Of a stretch of DNA of 64,000 bases, positions 1 through 8,569 are shown one piece after another. The stretch lies in NCBI RefSeq assembly GCF_013085465.1, contig NZ_CP049838.1, positions 992,001 through 1,056,000 of the forward strand. The letters are read 5' to 3'. This stretch comes from Streptomyces asoensis (GTDB lineage Bacteria > Actinomycetota > Actinomycetes > Streptomycetales > Streptomycetaceae). The notes below the pieces were generated by a model. That model worked only from the letters and a program-made list of their open reading frames with translations. It did no database searches and was not told the origin of the DNA. Both the position numbers and the translations under genes were made by a program. Positions within the stretch are counted from its first letter, which is position 1; every line of letters starts with the position of its first letter.

Positions 1-50
1 ATCCGGTCCAGCAGCCGGTACCGGCCCTGGATCAGCCTGCTCTCCGCCAT
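1..50 (-). CDS. N-terminus of a probable Ser/Thr protein kinase (cut by window edge)
   Basis: Only the first 16 codons are inside the window. The minus-strand translation from an ATG at 48-50 begins MAESRLIQGRYRLLDR. The 'GRYRLLDR' string is the usual opening of the glycine-rich loop region of Streptomyces Hanks-type Ser/Thr kinases. No kinase motif beyond this is visible, so the call rests on resemblance of a short N-terminus. It is transcribed in the same direction as the genes to its right. Confidence 0.45.
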   Translation of the reverse strand, partial: MAESRLIQGRYRLLDR

Positions 51-108
51 AGTGTGCCGCCGCCCCCGTTGCTTTCCGGCCCTCCCCTGGCTGGTCCAGT
101 ATGGCGGC

Positions 109-954
109 CTATCGCCCGACTTTGAACGGGGCCGGGCGAGCTTCGGGGCCGAGCCTCGCCATGGCCCGCAGGACGTGTTCGGGCGGGAGTTGCCACCGCA
201 GACGTGCGGGAACGCAGCGCAGCAAGGTACCCATGGCACGCAACTCCCTGGTGACGGTGGCGGGTTCCGGGGCCCGTCTGCCGTACAGCTGATGGGCGTA
301 CGGCGGCAGGGAGGCGTACGCCAGGTGCGCCACCCGCCGCCACAGCAGGGCGCGCGCCGGGACGAGCAGGGGGTGGACGGGCGGCCGCCGCAGGAAGTCG
401 TCCACCTCGTGCGCCTCCGACCCGGCGGCGAGTTCGGGGCGCAGCTTCTCGAAGTACGCGTCCATTGCGGTCCGGTCGGCGGGTACCGCGTCGGGGTCGA
501 GCCCCACCAGTCGGGCGCTGACGCGGTGTTCCGCGAGGTAGCGGTCGGCGGCGGCGTCGGTCAGGGGACAGCCGGAGCGGCGCAGGACGTGCAGGTAGGA
601 GTCGATCTCGGCGCAGTGCACCCACAGCAGCAGCGCGGGTTCGTCGACGCCGTACCGCTCCCCCGTGTCCGGATCGGTCGCGGACAGCATGCGATGGATC
701 TTGCGGACCCGGGCGCCGGCCTTCTCGGCGGCCTCGGCGGTGCCGTACGTCGTGGTCCCGACGAAGTCGGCGGTGCGCATCAGCCGGCTCCAGGCGTCGC
801 GCCGGAAGTCGGAGTTCTGCATGACCCCGCGCACGGCACGCGGGTGGAGCGCCTGGAGGTAGAGCGCACGGACCCCGGCGACCCACATCATCGGATCACC
901 GTGGAGCTGCCAGGTCACGCTCGTGGGGCCGAACAGCCCCGGGTCGGCCTTCAT
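109..954 (-). CDS. DUF2236 / MpaB-family oxygenase-like protein
   Basis: A 281-residue protein of the DUF2236 family (related to latex-clearing protein and MpaB, haem-dependent oxygenases). The family's early block is present: MKADPGLFGPTSVTWQLHGD, then a 'HPRAVRGVMQNSDF' segment with a conserved histidine, then 'LLLWVHCAEIDSYL', the second histidine-containing block. There is no signal peptide. The start at MKADPG is chosen because family members usually begin there; an in-frame extension of about 60 residues upstream is low-complexity and Arg/Pro rich. It lies 113 bp beyond the end of the selD-led operon on the same strand and could be co-transcribed. The substrate is unknown. Confidence 0.82.
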   Translation of the reverse strand: MKADPGLFGPTSVTWQLHGDPMMWVAGVRALYLQALHPRAVRGVMQNSDFRRDAWSRLMRTADFVGTTTYGTAEAAEKAGARVRKIHRMLSATDPDTGERYGVDEPALLLWVHCAEIDSYLHVLRRSGCPLTDAAADRYLAEHRVSARLVGLDPDAVPADRTAMDAYFEKLRPELAAGSEAHEVDDFLRRPPVHPLLVPARALLWRRVAHLAYASLPPYAHQLYGRRAPEPATVTRELRAMGTLLRCVPARLRWQLPPEHVLRAMARLGPEARPAPFKVGR

Positions 955-1067
955 ACCGGCAGTATGACCACGAGTTCGGGTTCGTCGCACAGGGAAACCG
1001 AACGGGGAGTCGCGCGGTGCAGGGTCACCCGGCCGGCTCATCACCGGGCCGGGTGAGATCCGGCGGG

Positions 1068-1583
1068 TCAGCCGGTCAGCGACCGGATCGTCTCGGCGGT
1101 ACCGGACGGAACCATGTGGTCCCACGGCAGAGAATTCCGCCATCGCCGACGCACCTCCGTGCCGGTGACGAGTTTCTCCGTTCTCTGCCAGAGCACCAGG
1201 ACGTCATAGCCGGCGGCTTCGGCCAGAGCCTGTTTCTCACGCCCCCAGGCGTCATAGACGGTGAGTGCCACGAGGTCGCACGGGCCGAGTGAGGATCGCA
1301 GCGTGGTGGGGGATCGCAGATCGCAGGGCACGATGCGTGGACGAAGGTGCGGAGTCAGCCGCGCCAGGCTGGTCGAAATCATCGCGGAGCGCTGCTCGTA
1401 GGTGAACGGGTTCGCCTCGTCGCTGGAGCGTTTCGGGTCGGTGCCCGTGTGCCGGGTCCGCTCCGCCGAAGGATTGGTGATGCCGACGGTGAGACGGGCG
1501 CTGTGCCGACCGGCCTCCGTCAGGTACTCGAAGTGGCCCCAGTGAAAGGGCTGAAAACGTCCCATGACGGCGACCTCCGGCAC
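1068..1583 (-). CDS. NadM-like nucleotidyltransferase (HxGH family)
   Basis: A 171-residue nucleotidylyltransferase of the cytidylyltransferase/NMN adenylyltransferase superfamily. The nucleotide-binding motif is GRFQPFHWGH near residues 8-17. A C-terminal 'LVTGTEVRRRW' matches the (I)SGTxIR motif of archaeal-type NMN adenylyltransferase (NadM). It is shorter than bacterial NadD and has no fused Nudix or kinase domain. It is the last gene of the selD-led operon, 8 bp after the methyltransferase. NMN adenylylation is the nearest family activity, but in this setting it may activate another phosphorylated substrate. The true substrate is not readable from sequence. Confidence 0.72.
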   Translation of the reverse strand: MPEVAVMGRFQPFHWGHFEYLTEAGRHSARLTVGITNPSAERTRHTGTDPKRSSDEANPFTYEQRSAMISTSLARLTPHLRPRIVPCDLRSPTTLRSSLGPCDLVALTVYDAWGREKQALAEAAGYDVLVLWQRTEKLVTGTEVRRRWRNSLPWDHMVPSGTAETIRSLTG

Positions 1584-1591
1584 CAGGCCTC

Positions 1592-2377
1592 CTATTCCGC
1601 CACTGCCAGAGCGAAGAGCCAGTCGACATTGCCGGACGAGCGCGGCTCGACGGCCTCTTCCATCTGAACGATGGAGAAGGAGTGCCGTTCCAGCAGTTGC
1701 CTGAGAAGGGTGGGGGTGAACAGCTGGAAGAACCTTCCGCCGAGGCCTTCCCCCGTATCGATGACGTTCACCCCGGAGCCGGCCTTGACCAGCACGTAGA
1801 GCACTCCGCCGGGGGCGAGGACGCGCCGGAACCCGGCCACGGCCGCGTCCGCTCCCAGCCCGTGCGACACCAGGGGCAGATGGTGGAGCGTGGCGTGGTT
1901 GCGGATGCAGTGGAAGCAGCCGTCCTCGATCCCGCCGAGGTCACGCATGTCCGTGACCAACACGCCATCCGGGCCGATGCGTCCTTCGTCCTGGGCACGG
2001 CGCAGATACTCCACGAAACCGTCGGCGTTCTCCAGGGCGACAGCCTCGATGTCGGGTTCACCGGCGAAGCGCAACACGTCCCGCCCGTAGCCCGCCCCCA
2101 CGTCGAGCAGCCGCCACTGCGGCGCTGCCCCGAGCGAGAGGCTTCCGTCGGCGATCCTCGAACGCACCCGTTCCAAGAGCGTCGTGGTCAGATATTCGTC
2201 CCATTTCCAGGGCTGGGCCTCGCGTGCTTGCTCGTAGGACGCGCTCTGCTCGGTGTACGCCGCCGCGGTCGCCCTGACGACTTCGTCAACGGCCGCGGAC
2301 ACGACGTCTCTTGTGAGAACGCCGGGGTCGGCCTGGTCCTGCTCGATCACCCGCATGGCGTCCTGGAGATTGCCCAT
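1592..2377 (-). CDS. class I SAM-dependent methyltransferase
   Basis: A 261-residue Rossmann-fold methyltransferase. Motif I is LLDVGAGYGRD (about residues 89-99), an acidic motif II lies around 'AVALENADG', and the post-motif 'HHLPL...RRVLAPGGVLYVLVK' is typical of class I enzymes. The first 70 residues are helical and may form a cap. The gene sits 23 bp after the ROK-like gene and 8 bp before the nucleotidyltransferase, so it is almost certainly co-transcribed with selD. The acceptor is unknown; O-, N-, S- or Se-methylation are all possible. No similarity to a named natural-product methyltransferase was recognised. Confidence 0.85.
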   Translation of the reverse strand: MGNLQDAMRVIEQDQADPGVLTRDVVSAAVDEVVRATAAAYTEQSASYEQAREAQPWKWDEYLTTTLLERVRSRIADGSLSLGAAPQWRLLDVGAGYGRDVLRFAGEPDIEAVALENADGFVEYLRRAQDEGRIGPDGVLVTDMRDLGGIEDGCFHCIRNHATLHHLPLVSHGLGADAAVAGFRRVLAPGGVLYVLVKAGSGVNVIDTGEGLGGRFFQLFTPTLLRQLLERHSFSIVQMEEAVEPRSSGNVDWLFALAVAE

Positions 2378-2400
2378 AGGTCTCTCTCTTTCTGTCTGGC

Positions 2401-3609
2401 TCAGGTTTGGGCTCGTGAGAGTGCCGCCGCACCCAGTGCAGCCGACAAGCTGACATCACCAGCCGGGTCGACAAGCGTGACGCCGGAAGGAAGCAAGGCA
2501 AGTTCGTGCCGTACGAGTCCCGTGAACATCTGACGGTAGGGCAGTTGGCGAAGGTTCCTGCCGCTCAACACCAGGTCGGCCGGCGACCAGAGAGTGCTCA
2601 CCAGGTGCGCCAGCTCCGCGACGGTACGGGCTGCCGACCGGGCCAGCCTCATCGCCACAGGGTGCCGGCGCACAGCCGCGAGGCAGTAATCCTTGTAGTC
2701 GGCCTGCGGCAGGTCGGCGAGCCGCCTGTAGGCCTCCGTCACACTGGCGGCCCCCAGGGCGTCACGTGCCGTGCCGTGGAGCCCGGTCATGGGATGGGCA
2801 AGACACTCGGGCGGAGGACTCGCGGGCAGGCACTTGGCCAACTGCATGGGCAGGGCCGACACCTGGTGGGTTCCCAGGGCCAGTCCGGAAGCGAACGACG
2901 TACCGAGTTTGAGAGCGAGCAGTGAGCGGCCCTCCCCGGGGGGCCGGGCGAGGGCCTCGGCGGCCGCGACCCCCTCGCCGTCGTTCCAACTGTGAACCGG
3001 GCATCCGAGGGCCTTGGTCAAAGCGCTGTCGAGTTCGCCCGCATCCAGCAGGTCGAAGACTTCGCCTCCGCCTTCCGTCAGGATCGACATCGCACGCAGA
3101 CCGATCGACGTGCGGGGTGCCGACCATGCGATGCCCACGCCTCGGACACCGTGGGAGAGTTCGTCGCCGGTCAGCAGTTCGACGAACGACCGGAGCGAGA
3201 TTCCGGACAGTGCGGACCCCTGCCCCGTGCCCAGCCTCGTCTCCCGGCTGCCGACCACCGTGCCGCCGCAGACGCGGACCAGTCTGAGGTAGTGCCCGCC
3301 GACGTTGATCCCGAGCAGGGGATCAGGACCTGCTTCCCCTTCGAGCGGGCTGAATCGGTGCACGGGCATGGCCACGGTGCTCGGCACACCCTCGCTCAGC
3401 CTGACGGGTACACCCGATGCCCGGTACCACCAGTCGCGCCAGCTGCCCGTGGGATCCGCCCGCTCGAGAGCGGCACTCACCGGGTCCCGCCTTGACGCCG
3501 GGTTGATCACGATCTCCCCGGAGCCCTGCACATTGACCAGGTTCACCAGGCCCCTGGCGGCGTCCGCCGCGGTTCCGTCGACGGTGAGAGACGCGTAGCG
3601 TCCCGTCAT
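2401..3609 (-). CDS. ROK-like sugar kinase with extra N-terminal domain
   Basis: A 402-residue protein whose residues from about 107 on resemble the ROK/ASKHA sugar kinase fold. It has a phosphate-1-like 'GINVGG', then 'GVGIAWSAP', 'HSWNDGEGVAAAEA' (ROK usually NDANAAA), a phosphate-2-like 'LKLGTSFASG' and a C-terminal 'ALGAAALS'. The first aspartate of the canonical DxGGT is replaced by Asn, and the ROK zinc cluster is absent, so activity may be altered. The first 100 residues match no domain I know. The start MTGRYASL (ATG at 3607-3609) leaves 29 bp to the upstream gene; longer in-frame starts would overlap that gene. Confidence 0.7.
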   Translation of the reverse strand: MTGRYASLTVDGTAADAARGLVNLVNVQGSGEIVINPASRRDPVSAALERADPTGSWRDWWYRASGVPVRLSEGVPSTVAMPVHRFSPLEGEAGPDPLLGINVGGHYLRLVRVCGGTVVGSRETRLGTGQGSALSGISLRSFVELLTGDELSHGVRGVGIAWSAPRTSIGLRAMSILTEGGGEVFDLLDAGELDSALTKALGCPVHSWNDGEGVAAAEALARPPGEGRSLLALKLGTSFASGLALGTHQVSALPMQLAKCLPASPPPECLAHPMTGLHGTARDALGAASVTEAYRRLADLPQADYKDYCLAAVRRHPVAMRLARSAARTVAELAHLVSTLWSPADLVLSGRNLRQLPYRQMFTGLVRHELALLPSGVTLVDPAGDVSLSAALGAAALSRAQT

Positions 3610-3638
3610 CCGCTGTCCTGTCGCTTCCACATCGCGTC

Positions 3639-4457
3639 CTAGGGAACGGCTTGGAATGTTTCGGTGTGACCCCACAGGTAGTCGAATGACGCCTTCAGCA
3701 TGTGGTAGCCGTGGGACCCGGAACGGAAAAGGATCATCGGCAGTCGAACCGGTGCCTCCGGCGCCAAGATATTCGGGGAGAAGAACGCGACACTGGGGAA
3801 TATGACGACGGTGCAGTAGGGCGCCGGCATAAAGCGACGAAGAGTGATGTAAGGCCCTGAGGTCGCGCATACGTTGAGCACCGTGGCGATGGTGGATTCC
3901 GCGTCCCGCTCAGTCTGAGGCTTCTGCCCAGCGGCGAGATTCGGCTCCTCGATCGACGTCCTCTCCCACACTGCCGGACTGTCTGACCGTTCGATCAGCG
4001 CCCGCATATGGACAGCGCCGTTCGCGTTCCGCAACATGCGCTCGATGTCCCGGTAGAAGGGACCCAGCGGATTGAAGAACACTCGCAGGGTCGGCCCCAT
4101 GATGCATATCTCGCCGCTCTGATGCGAAAGGAATTCCTCGGAAAGTCTTTTCTGAGCGTTGTCCTGGTTCGAGTTGGATTCGCGGTCCTTGTACACCCGG
4201 GTGATTCCTGCATCCGACAGTTCGTTGAAGAGGCGCCATACCTCGTCCCCGAGCCACCGCTCTTTCAGCTTGTCGTACGCGAAGGAGACCAGGATGGGGA
4301 AAAGCACCGCAGAGCCCAGTGACTGGAGTGTCACGGAGACGGTGGTCCACACCACACCCTCCGTGGCAACGGAAATGGCGACACCGACCGTGAACACGAG
4401 GAGACCCGCGACGGCACCGATGACGAGAATCCGGCGGGGAGGAGCTCCTGCACTCAT
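3639..4457 (-). CDS. two-TM membrane protein of unknown function
   Basis: A 272-residue protein with two hydrophobic segments close to the N-terminus (about residues 9-30 and 35-58). A soluble C-terminal domain of about 210 residues follows and probably faces the cytoplasm. That domain has the strand/turn pattern 'EICIMGPTLRVFFNPLGPFY' and a late 'HGYHMLKASFDYLW'. Both recall the phospholipase D-like fold, but no canonical HxKxxxxD motif is present, so that is only an impression. It is the second gene of the selD operon, with gaps of 39 and 29 bp to its neighbours. It could be a membrane anchor or sensor for the pathway. Confidence 0.62.
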   Translation of the reverse strand: MSAGAPPRRILVIGAVAGLLVFTVGVAISVATEGVVWTTVSVTLQSLGSAVLFPILVSFAYDKLKERWLGDEVWRLFNELSDAGITRVYKDRESNSNQDNAQKRLSEEFLSHQSGEICIMGPTLRVFFNPLGPFYRDIERMLRNANGAVHMRALIERSDSPAVWERTSIEEPNLAAGQKPQTERDAESTIATVLNVCATSGPYITLRRFMPAPYCTVVIFPSVAFFSPNILAPEAPVRLPMILFRSGSHGYHMLKASFDYLWGHTETFQAVP

Positions 4458-4496
4458 GCGTTGCCCACCTTCGGCGCTGTCGAAGCGATCACCTGT

Positions 4497-5558
4497 TCAC
4501 GCCCTCACTCGGACGGCTCCGGGCCTTCCCGATGTCACTGTCCCGATGACCGCCGCGAACTGCCGTGCCTTCGAGCACGCTTCGAGGAATCGCGCCGCGA
4601 CTTCTGGAGCCGCGGCGAGCAACAGCCCCCCGGACGTCTGCGGATCGCTCATGAGGAAACGCATGGCCAACGGCGTTCGCCCCCAGTCGATCTCCTTTTC
4701 CAGCTCGAAGTAGTTGCGCTCCGCGCTGTTCGGGACCACGCCGTGCTCCTCCAGCAGCCGCTCCGCCGCGGGCAGGGCGGGAACGCGGTACAGATCGATG
4801 TCGGCGGCGTGCCCTGACGCGCTGAGCATGTTGTGCAGATGCCCGGTGAGGCCGTAGCCGGTGACATCGGTGGCGGCCCGCACGCCGGCCGACACGGCCA
4901 GTTCGGCGGATGTCCGGTTCGATGACGCCATGACCGCTTCCGCGGCCGAAGCCGTCTCCGGCCCGACCACCCCTGCCTTCACCGCCGCCATGACGATTCC
5001 CGTGCCGAGCGGTTTCGTCAGGATGAGTAATTGCCCGGGCTGTGCGTTGCGAATCAACATCACCTCTCCGGGTCTCGCCGTGCCGACGACGGCGAGCCCG
5101 AACAGCGGCATGCTGGAAGTGATCGTGTGTCCCCCGAGAAGCACCGCCGACGCCTCGGAAAGAGCATCGACGGCAGACCGGGTGAGCGCCACCATCTGCG
5201 CCTTGCCGACACCCTCAGGCCACCCGAGGACACTCAGGGCGACAAGAGGGGTCGCCCCCATGGCAAATATGTCGGAGAGGGCATTCAGGGCCGCGATACG
5301 ACCCCAGGTGGCGGCATCGGCAGACACCGGCGTCCCGAAATCCACGGTGACCGCCAGCAGCCGGTCCGGCGCTATTTCGTACAGGGCGGCGTCATCACGG
5401 GATCGGCCGTCGGTATGCACACGGCGCGTCGAATTGAGCGTTCCGACCATGTCGTCCACAGCGGACATGAAACCGCTCAGCTTGCGCATGGGTACCTTGC
5501 AGCCGCACCCCGCTGCGGGCGAAAGCCCCAGTAAATCGGCTGCCCTTGCGTCAGTCAC
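4497..5558 (-). CDS. selD: selenide, water dikinase (selenophosphate synthetase)
   Basis: A 353-residue SelD. It converts selenide and ATP to selenophosphate, the selenium donor for selenocysteine, 2-selenouridine and selenometabolites. The N-terminal 'AAGCGCKVP' carries the catalytic Cys (Sec in some organisms) and the Lys. The AIRS-type ATP fold follows, with 'VTVDFGTPV', 'DIFAMGA' and 'DVTGYGLTGHL'. Length is normal for the family. It is the first gene of a minus-strand operon ending at 1068. No selenoprotein, selA/selB or ybbB is visible nearby, so the use made of selenophosphate is open. The same genome may use SelD for a selenocysteine formate dehydrogenase. Confidence 0.95.
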   Translation of the reverse strand: MTDARAADLLGLSPAAGCGCKVPMRKLSGFMSAVDDMVGTLNSTRRVHTDGRSRDDAALYEIAPDRLLAVTVDFGTPVSADAATWGRIAALNALSDIFAMGATPLVALSVLGWPEGVGKAQMVALTRSAVDALSEASAVLLGGHTITSSMPLFGLAVVGTARPGEVMLIRNAQPGQLLILTKPLGTGIVMAAVKAGVVGPETASAAEAVMASSNRTSAELAVSAGVRAATDVTGYGLTGHLHNMLSASGHAADIDLYRVPALPAAERLLEEHGVVPNSAERNYFELEKEIDWGRTPLAMRFLMSDPQTSGGLLLAAAPEVAARFLEACSKARQFAAVIGTVTSGRPGAVRVRA

Positions 5559-6347
5559 CGCACCCCCGCCTGCCCACCCGATCCTGCACGCCCCCGACCT
5601 GCAACCCGGCTGGGACAGGATGGCACACCGATGACCTCCGGCGTAAGAAGTCGTAAAAAGCCGACTCTGTCCGCATCAAGATCGCATCGATGGCCCGACT
5701 TTGTCAGTGGGCTCTGTGCCTCGGCTCGCGCGTGAATCGCCCTTCCAGGGCGTTGCTGATCCCGTGGGGCCGAATCGCTCGGAGCCGTGCGTGGCCTTCG
5801 GGACGCGCATCCCCGGCACCGATCAACGCGCCTGAACCACACGCCTCAGAATGCTGCCCGTCTTCTTCCGAATACCGACGACGATGTGCCTGCCGACCGT
5901 CTCTCTTCGGGCCACCTGAGAGTCCTCGTCGAGGCAAGCAGGTGACACCCTGCTCGCCGACAGGGGCCAGGACCATCCGGCCCCTCGCGAGCAGATCCAC
6001 CGCTCACCACCGCCGCGTTCACGCGCGACCAGGCGAACATGGCCGCCGCGTTCCGACGCATGAACGTCTCCCCTGACTTGTCAAGAGCCCTGGCCCAGCG
6101 ATCCCTTGGCTTCGACCGTGCCGGCGGCCACCACCACGCCAGACAGCACGTGCCCTCACCCCAGTGCCCATACGGAATCGAGCATGTCCCCGCTCCCGTG
6201 CCGGAAACCTGCATCACAGCGCACTTCGGCGATCCGACGTCCCAGGAGAGTTCGTAACAAGATCTTGTTGAGGTGCCTGCCCTGGTCTGGCGTAACCGAT
6301 GTGATGATCCGGCCGTTTGCGTCGTGTGACGACGGCGACCCCAGTCC
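5559..6347. other. non-coding / degraded stretch upstream of selD
   Basis: About 790 bases with no convincing gene. It must hold the promoter of the selD operon, but I see no clear -10/-35 pair or riboswitch-like structure. Open frames on both strands are Arg/Pro-rich and lack domain signatures. The right half leads into an IS5-type transposase remnant, so part of this stretch is probably decayed mobile DNA. Confidence 0.5.
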
Positions 6348-6565
6348 GTCCTGGGCGGCAAGGCGTACGACTCATACGCTGTGCGCCGTGAACTTCGGCG
6401 CCGCCGGATCCTGCCGGTGATCTCCCGCAGGGGCGCCCCGAACATCAAGGGCCTGGGCTTTGCACCAGTTCAAGAGCCTGGCCGTGCGGTGGGCGACGCC
6501 TCGACCTCCACAATGCCTTCGTCTCGCCGGGCTGCGGCCTCATCTGCCGGCGACAGCTCAAGAAG
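6348..6565 (+). mobile_element. IS5-family transposase C-terminal remnant
   Basis: A broken piece of an IS5-type (DDE) transposase. One frame reads VLGGKAYDSYAVRRELRR, then ILPVISRRGAPNIKGLG, the conserved C-terminal region. The equivalent of the following 'KLRYVVEQTF' is deleted. The reading shifts to ALHQFKSLAVRW and then again to RRLDLHNAF, ending near QLKK. At least two frameshifts plus a deletion mean it is inactive. No terminal inverted repeats were found. It marks an old insertion between the selD operon and the DUF6461 gene. Confidence 0.75.
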
Positions 6566-6635
6566 GCTGCCGACCATGATCGCAGAAGCCCCCGTGGCGG
6601 CAAGTACGCCGGAGCACCCTCTACGCGCTCGCTCG

Positions 6636-7478
6636 CTACTCACCTGTCTCGTGCTCCGAACGATCCATGGCCGGCGGCTCGTTGTAAGTGATCACGATCG
6701 GCGCGTTTGCCTCGGCCCGTACGCGGTCCGACGCCGTCGCGATCTCCTCGTAGGTCCATTCCCTGTGCAGGCGCTCCCCGTGGGCATCGGTGATGTCGAT
6801 GACCACGCTGGTCCACTCCTCGGCGGGCTGTTCGGGGACGAGTCCCAGCTCGTACGTAGCGTCCTGGAGGAGGGACTCGGTGACACGTATGCCGGTGAGT
6901 CTCTCGGCCAGAGCAAGGACGGCCGCCTTCGGGTCGACGTCCGGGGCGCTCTCGTCATGCTCCCCCTCGGAGGTCAGAGGGAAGCCGACTTCCCGCAGCA
7001 GGGGGACCAGTTCATCGGGGGTGTTGCCGTCGCGCGACGAGGGGCCCTCGAACGTCGTACGGAGCTCACCGTCCTCGAACCAGTGGAAGAGGTGGATGGG
7101 CTTGCCGCCGTTGGTCGAGTGCGCCACGACCCGGCCGCCCTTCGACAAGGTCTCCACGTACGGCGCCGCAATCCCCAGGCCACCGTCGAAGCCGAGGACG
7201 AGTGTCCAGTCGCCGTTCTCGCCCGGAGCGCTGAAGGCGCCCGCGACGTAGGACTCGTCCCAGTAGTCGTAATCCACCTCGGCGCGGTGAGCGTCGTCCG
7301 CCTCGATCAGCCCGGCCGTTCCCTCCCCAGTGCCGCGTGGTTCCGCCTCCATCGCGCGCAGCACCTCGCACGGGGTCCGCCCCCGTATCAATGTCAGGGT
7401 GTATCCGCTCTCCATCATGTGGCGGAAGAGCGGCGAGGTGCGAATCCAGGCGTAGTCGTGCGCGGTCACCAAGTTCAT
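6636..7478 (-). CDS. DUF6461-type hypothetical protein
   Basis: A 280-residue soluble protein beginning MNLVTAHDYAWIRTSPLFRH. It contains 'GYTLTLIRGRTPCEVLRAM' near residue 24, typical of the DUF6461 proteins of Streptomyces, many of which are uncharacterised or lie in accessory regions. A charged 'FHWFEDGELRTTFEG' segment follows in the middle, and the last 80 residues may be a second small domain. There are no membrane segments, catalytic motifs or signal peptide. It stands alone between transposase debris and a divergent-function acetyltransferase on the same strand. I cannot assign a function. Confidence 0.7.
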   Translation of the reverse strand: MNLVTAHDYAWIRTSPLFRHMMESGYTLTLIRGRTPCEVLRAMEAEPRGTGEGTAGLIEADDAHRAEVDYDYWDESYVAGAFSAPGENGDWTLVLGFDGGLGIAAPYVETLSKGGRVVAHSTNGGKPIHLFHWFEDGELRTTFEGPSSRDGNTPDELVPLLREVGFPLTSEGEHDESAPDVDPKAAVLALAERLTGIRVTESLLQDATYELGLVPEQPAEEWTSVVIDITDAHGERLHREWTYEEIATASDRVRAEANAPIVITYNEPPAMDRSEHETGE

Positions 7479-7645
7479 ACGGCGCAGTGTGCCTGATGCC
7501 TCTGACAACGCCCGGTGCAAGCCGGTTCTTACAGCTGGAGGCACTACGAGCAGTTCTCGCGTCCGACATCGTGTCCGCGTCACAGGCACGCGAGCAGCTC
7601 TGCGCCGCGGTGCAAGCCATGGTGAGAAGGTCCGCAGACCCGACG

Positions 7646-8512
7646 TCAGGCCTTCCGGATCCGGTCGGCGATCTCCGGCCTCGCCGCGAAACCGGCCGCC
7701 TTGTACGTGGCGACGCCGCCGACGTTGGAGCTCGGCGTGCACACGCGCACGCTTGACGAGCCCACCTCCCGCAGTGCGGCCGCCCCGGCGACGGTGATCG
7801 CCCGGCCATAGCCGCGGCCGCGGTGGTCCGCATGGACGCCCATCGGCTCGACCAGTCCTGGTTTCCCCGGGCCGGCCGACCAGACCGTCACCACCGCCGC
7901 GGGGTTGCCCTGGTCGTCGTAAGCACCCAGGCAGCGGGCGTCGGCGTAAAACGGTGCCGCGGACATCTTGTGCCGGTACTCGCGCGTGGGCTTCGTGGTG
8001 TCGAACGCGGACCGCAGGACGTCGGCAAAGTCCTGTGCCTGCTCCAGGCCGATCTCCTTGATCCGCACGCCGGGGTCCTCCACCGCTTCGGCGAGGTCGC
8101 GGAAGAGCGGCGTCCACGGCTCGTCGACGCCCCAGCCCTCCTTGGTCAACAGGTCGTGGAGCAGCAGGCCCTGCGGCGCCTCGATGCACACCGCTCCTTC
8201 CGGCAGCACGCCGCGCTCAGGCAGCGAGAAGTCCTCGACGAGTCGCCGCGCCAAGTCCTCGTCCTGGAACGAGTCGGGAGCGACCGTCATCCGCACCACC
8301 GTCGGAGAATCCAGCATCCCGACAGCGAGGATCCGTCCGTCCCGGCTCCAGGTCCGGACCACCGCGGCCGTCTCGGCCGTTCCGAACCGGTAGTTCCAGC
8401 CGATGTCCCCGGGATGCAGCTGCATCGGCGCTTCGTCATGCTGCCACTCCCGCAGCGCCGCAATAGCCTCGCGCACCCCGTCGGCCGTCGGCGTACTCAG
8501 CACAATCGTCAT
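7646..8512 (-). CDS. GNAT-family N-acetyltransferase
   Basis: A 288-residue two-part acetyltransferase. The C-terminal GNAT domain shows the acetyl-CoA loop in 'GVHADHRGRGYGRAI' (R/QxxGxG/A type) about residues 219-233, followed by 'NVGGVATYKAAGF', the family's closing motif. The N-terminal 150 residues look like a degenerate second GNAT domain. The start MTIVLSTPT (ATG at 8510-8512) is preferred over an upstream in-frame start because residues before it lack domain character. It lies just beside the IS630 remnant. The substrate is unknown. Confidence 0.82.
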   Translation of the reverse strand: MTIVLSTPTADGVREAIAALREWQHDEAPMQLHPGDIGWNYRFGTAETAAVVRTWSRDGRILAVGMLDSPTVVRMTVAPDSFQDEDLARRLVEDFSLPERGVLPEGAVCIEAPQGLLLHDLLTKEGWGVDEPWTPLFRDLAEAVEDPGVRIKEIGLEQAQDFADVLRSAFDTTKPTREYRHKMSAAPFYADARCLGAYDDQGNPAAVVTVWSAGPGKPGLVEPMGVHADHRGRGYGRAITVAGAAALREVGSSSVRVCTPSSNVGGVATYKAAGFAARPEIADRIRKA

Positions 8513-8569
8513 AGCCGGGATCTGACACCCCGTCTCGGTGGCGTTCAACCGATTAACCGACCAGGCGCT

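Noticed and set aside
1068..5558. selD operon as a selenoneine (senABC) cluster
   Set aside because: None of the neighbours resembles the SenA formylglycine-type enzyme or the SenB glycosyltransferase.
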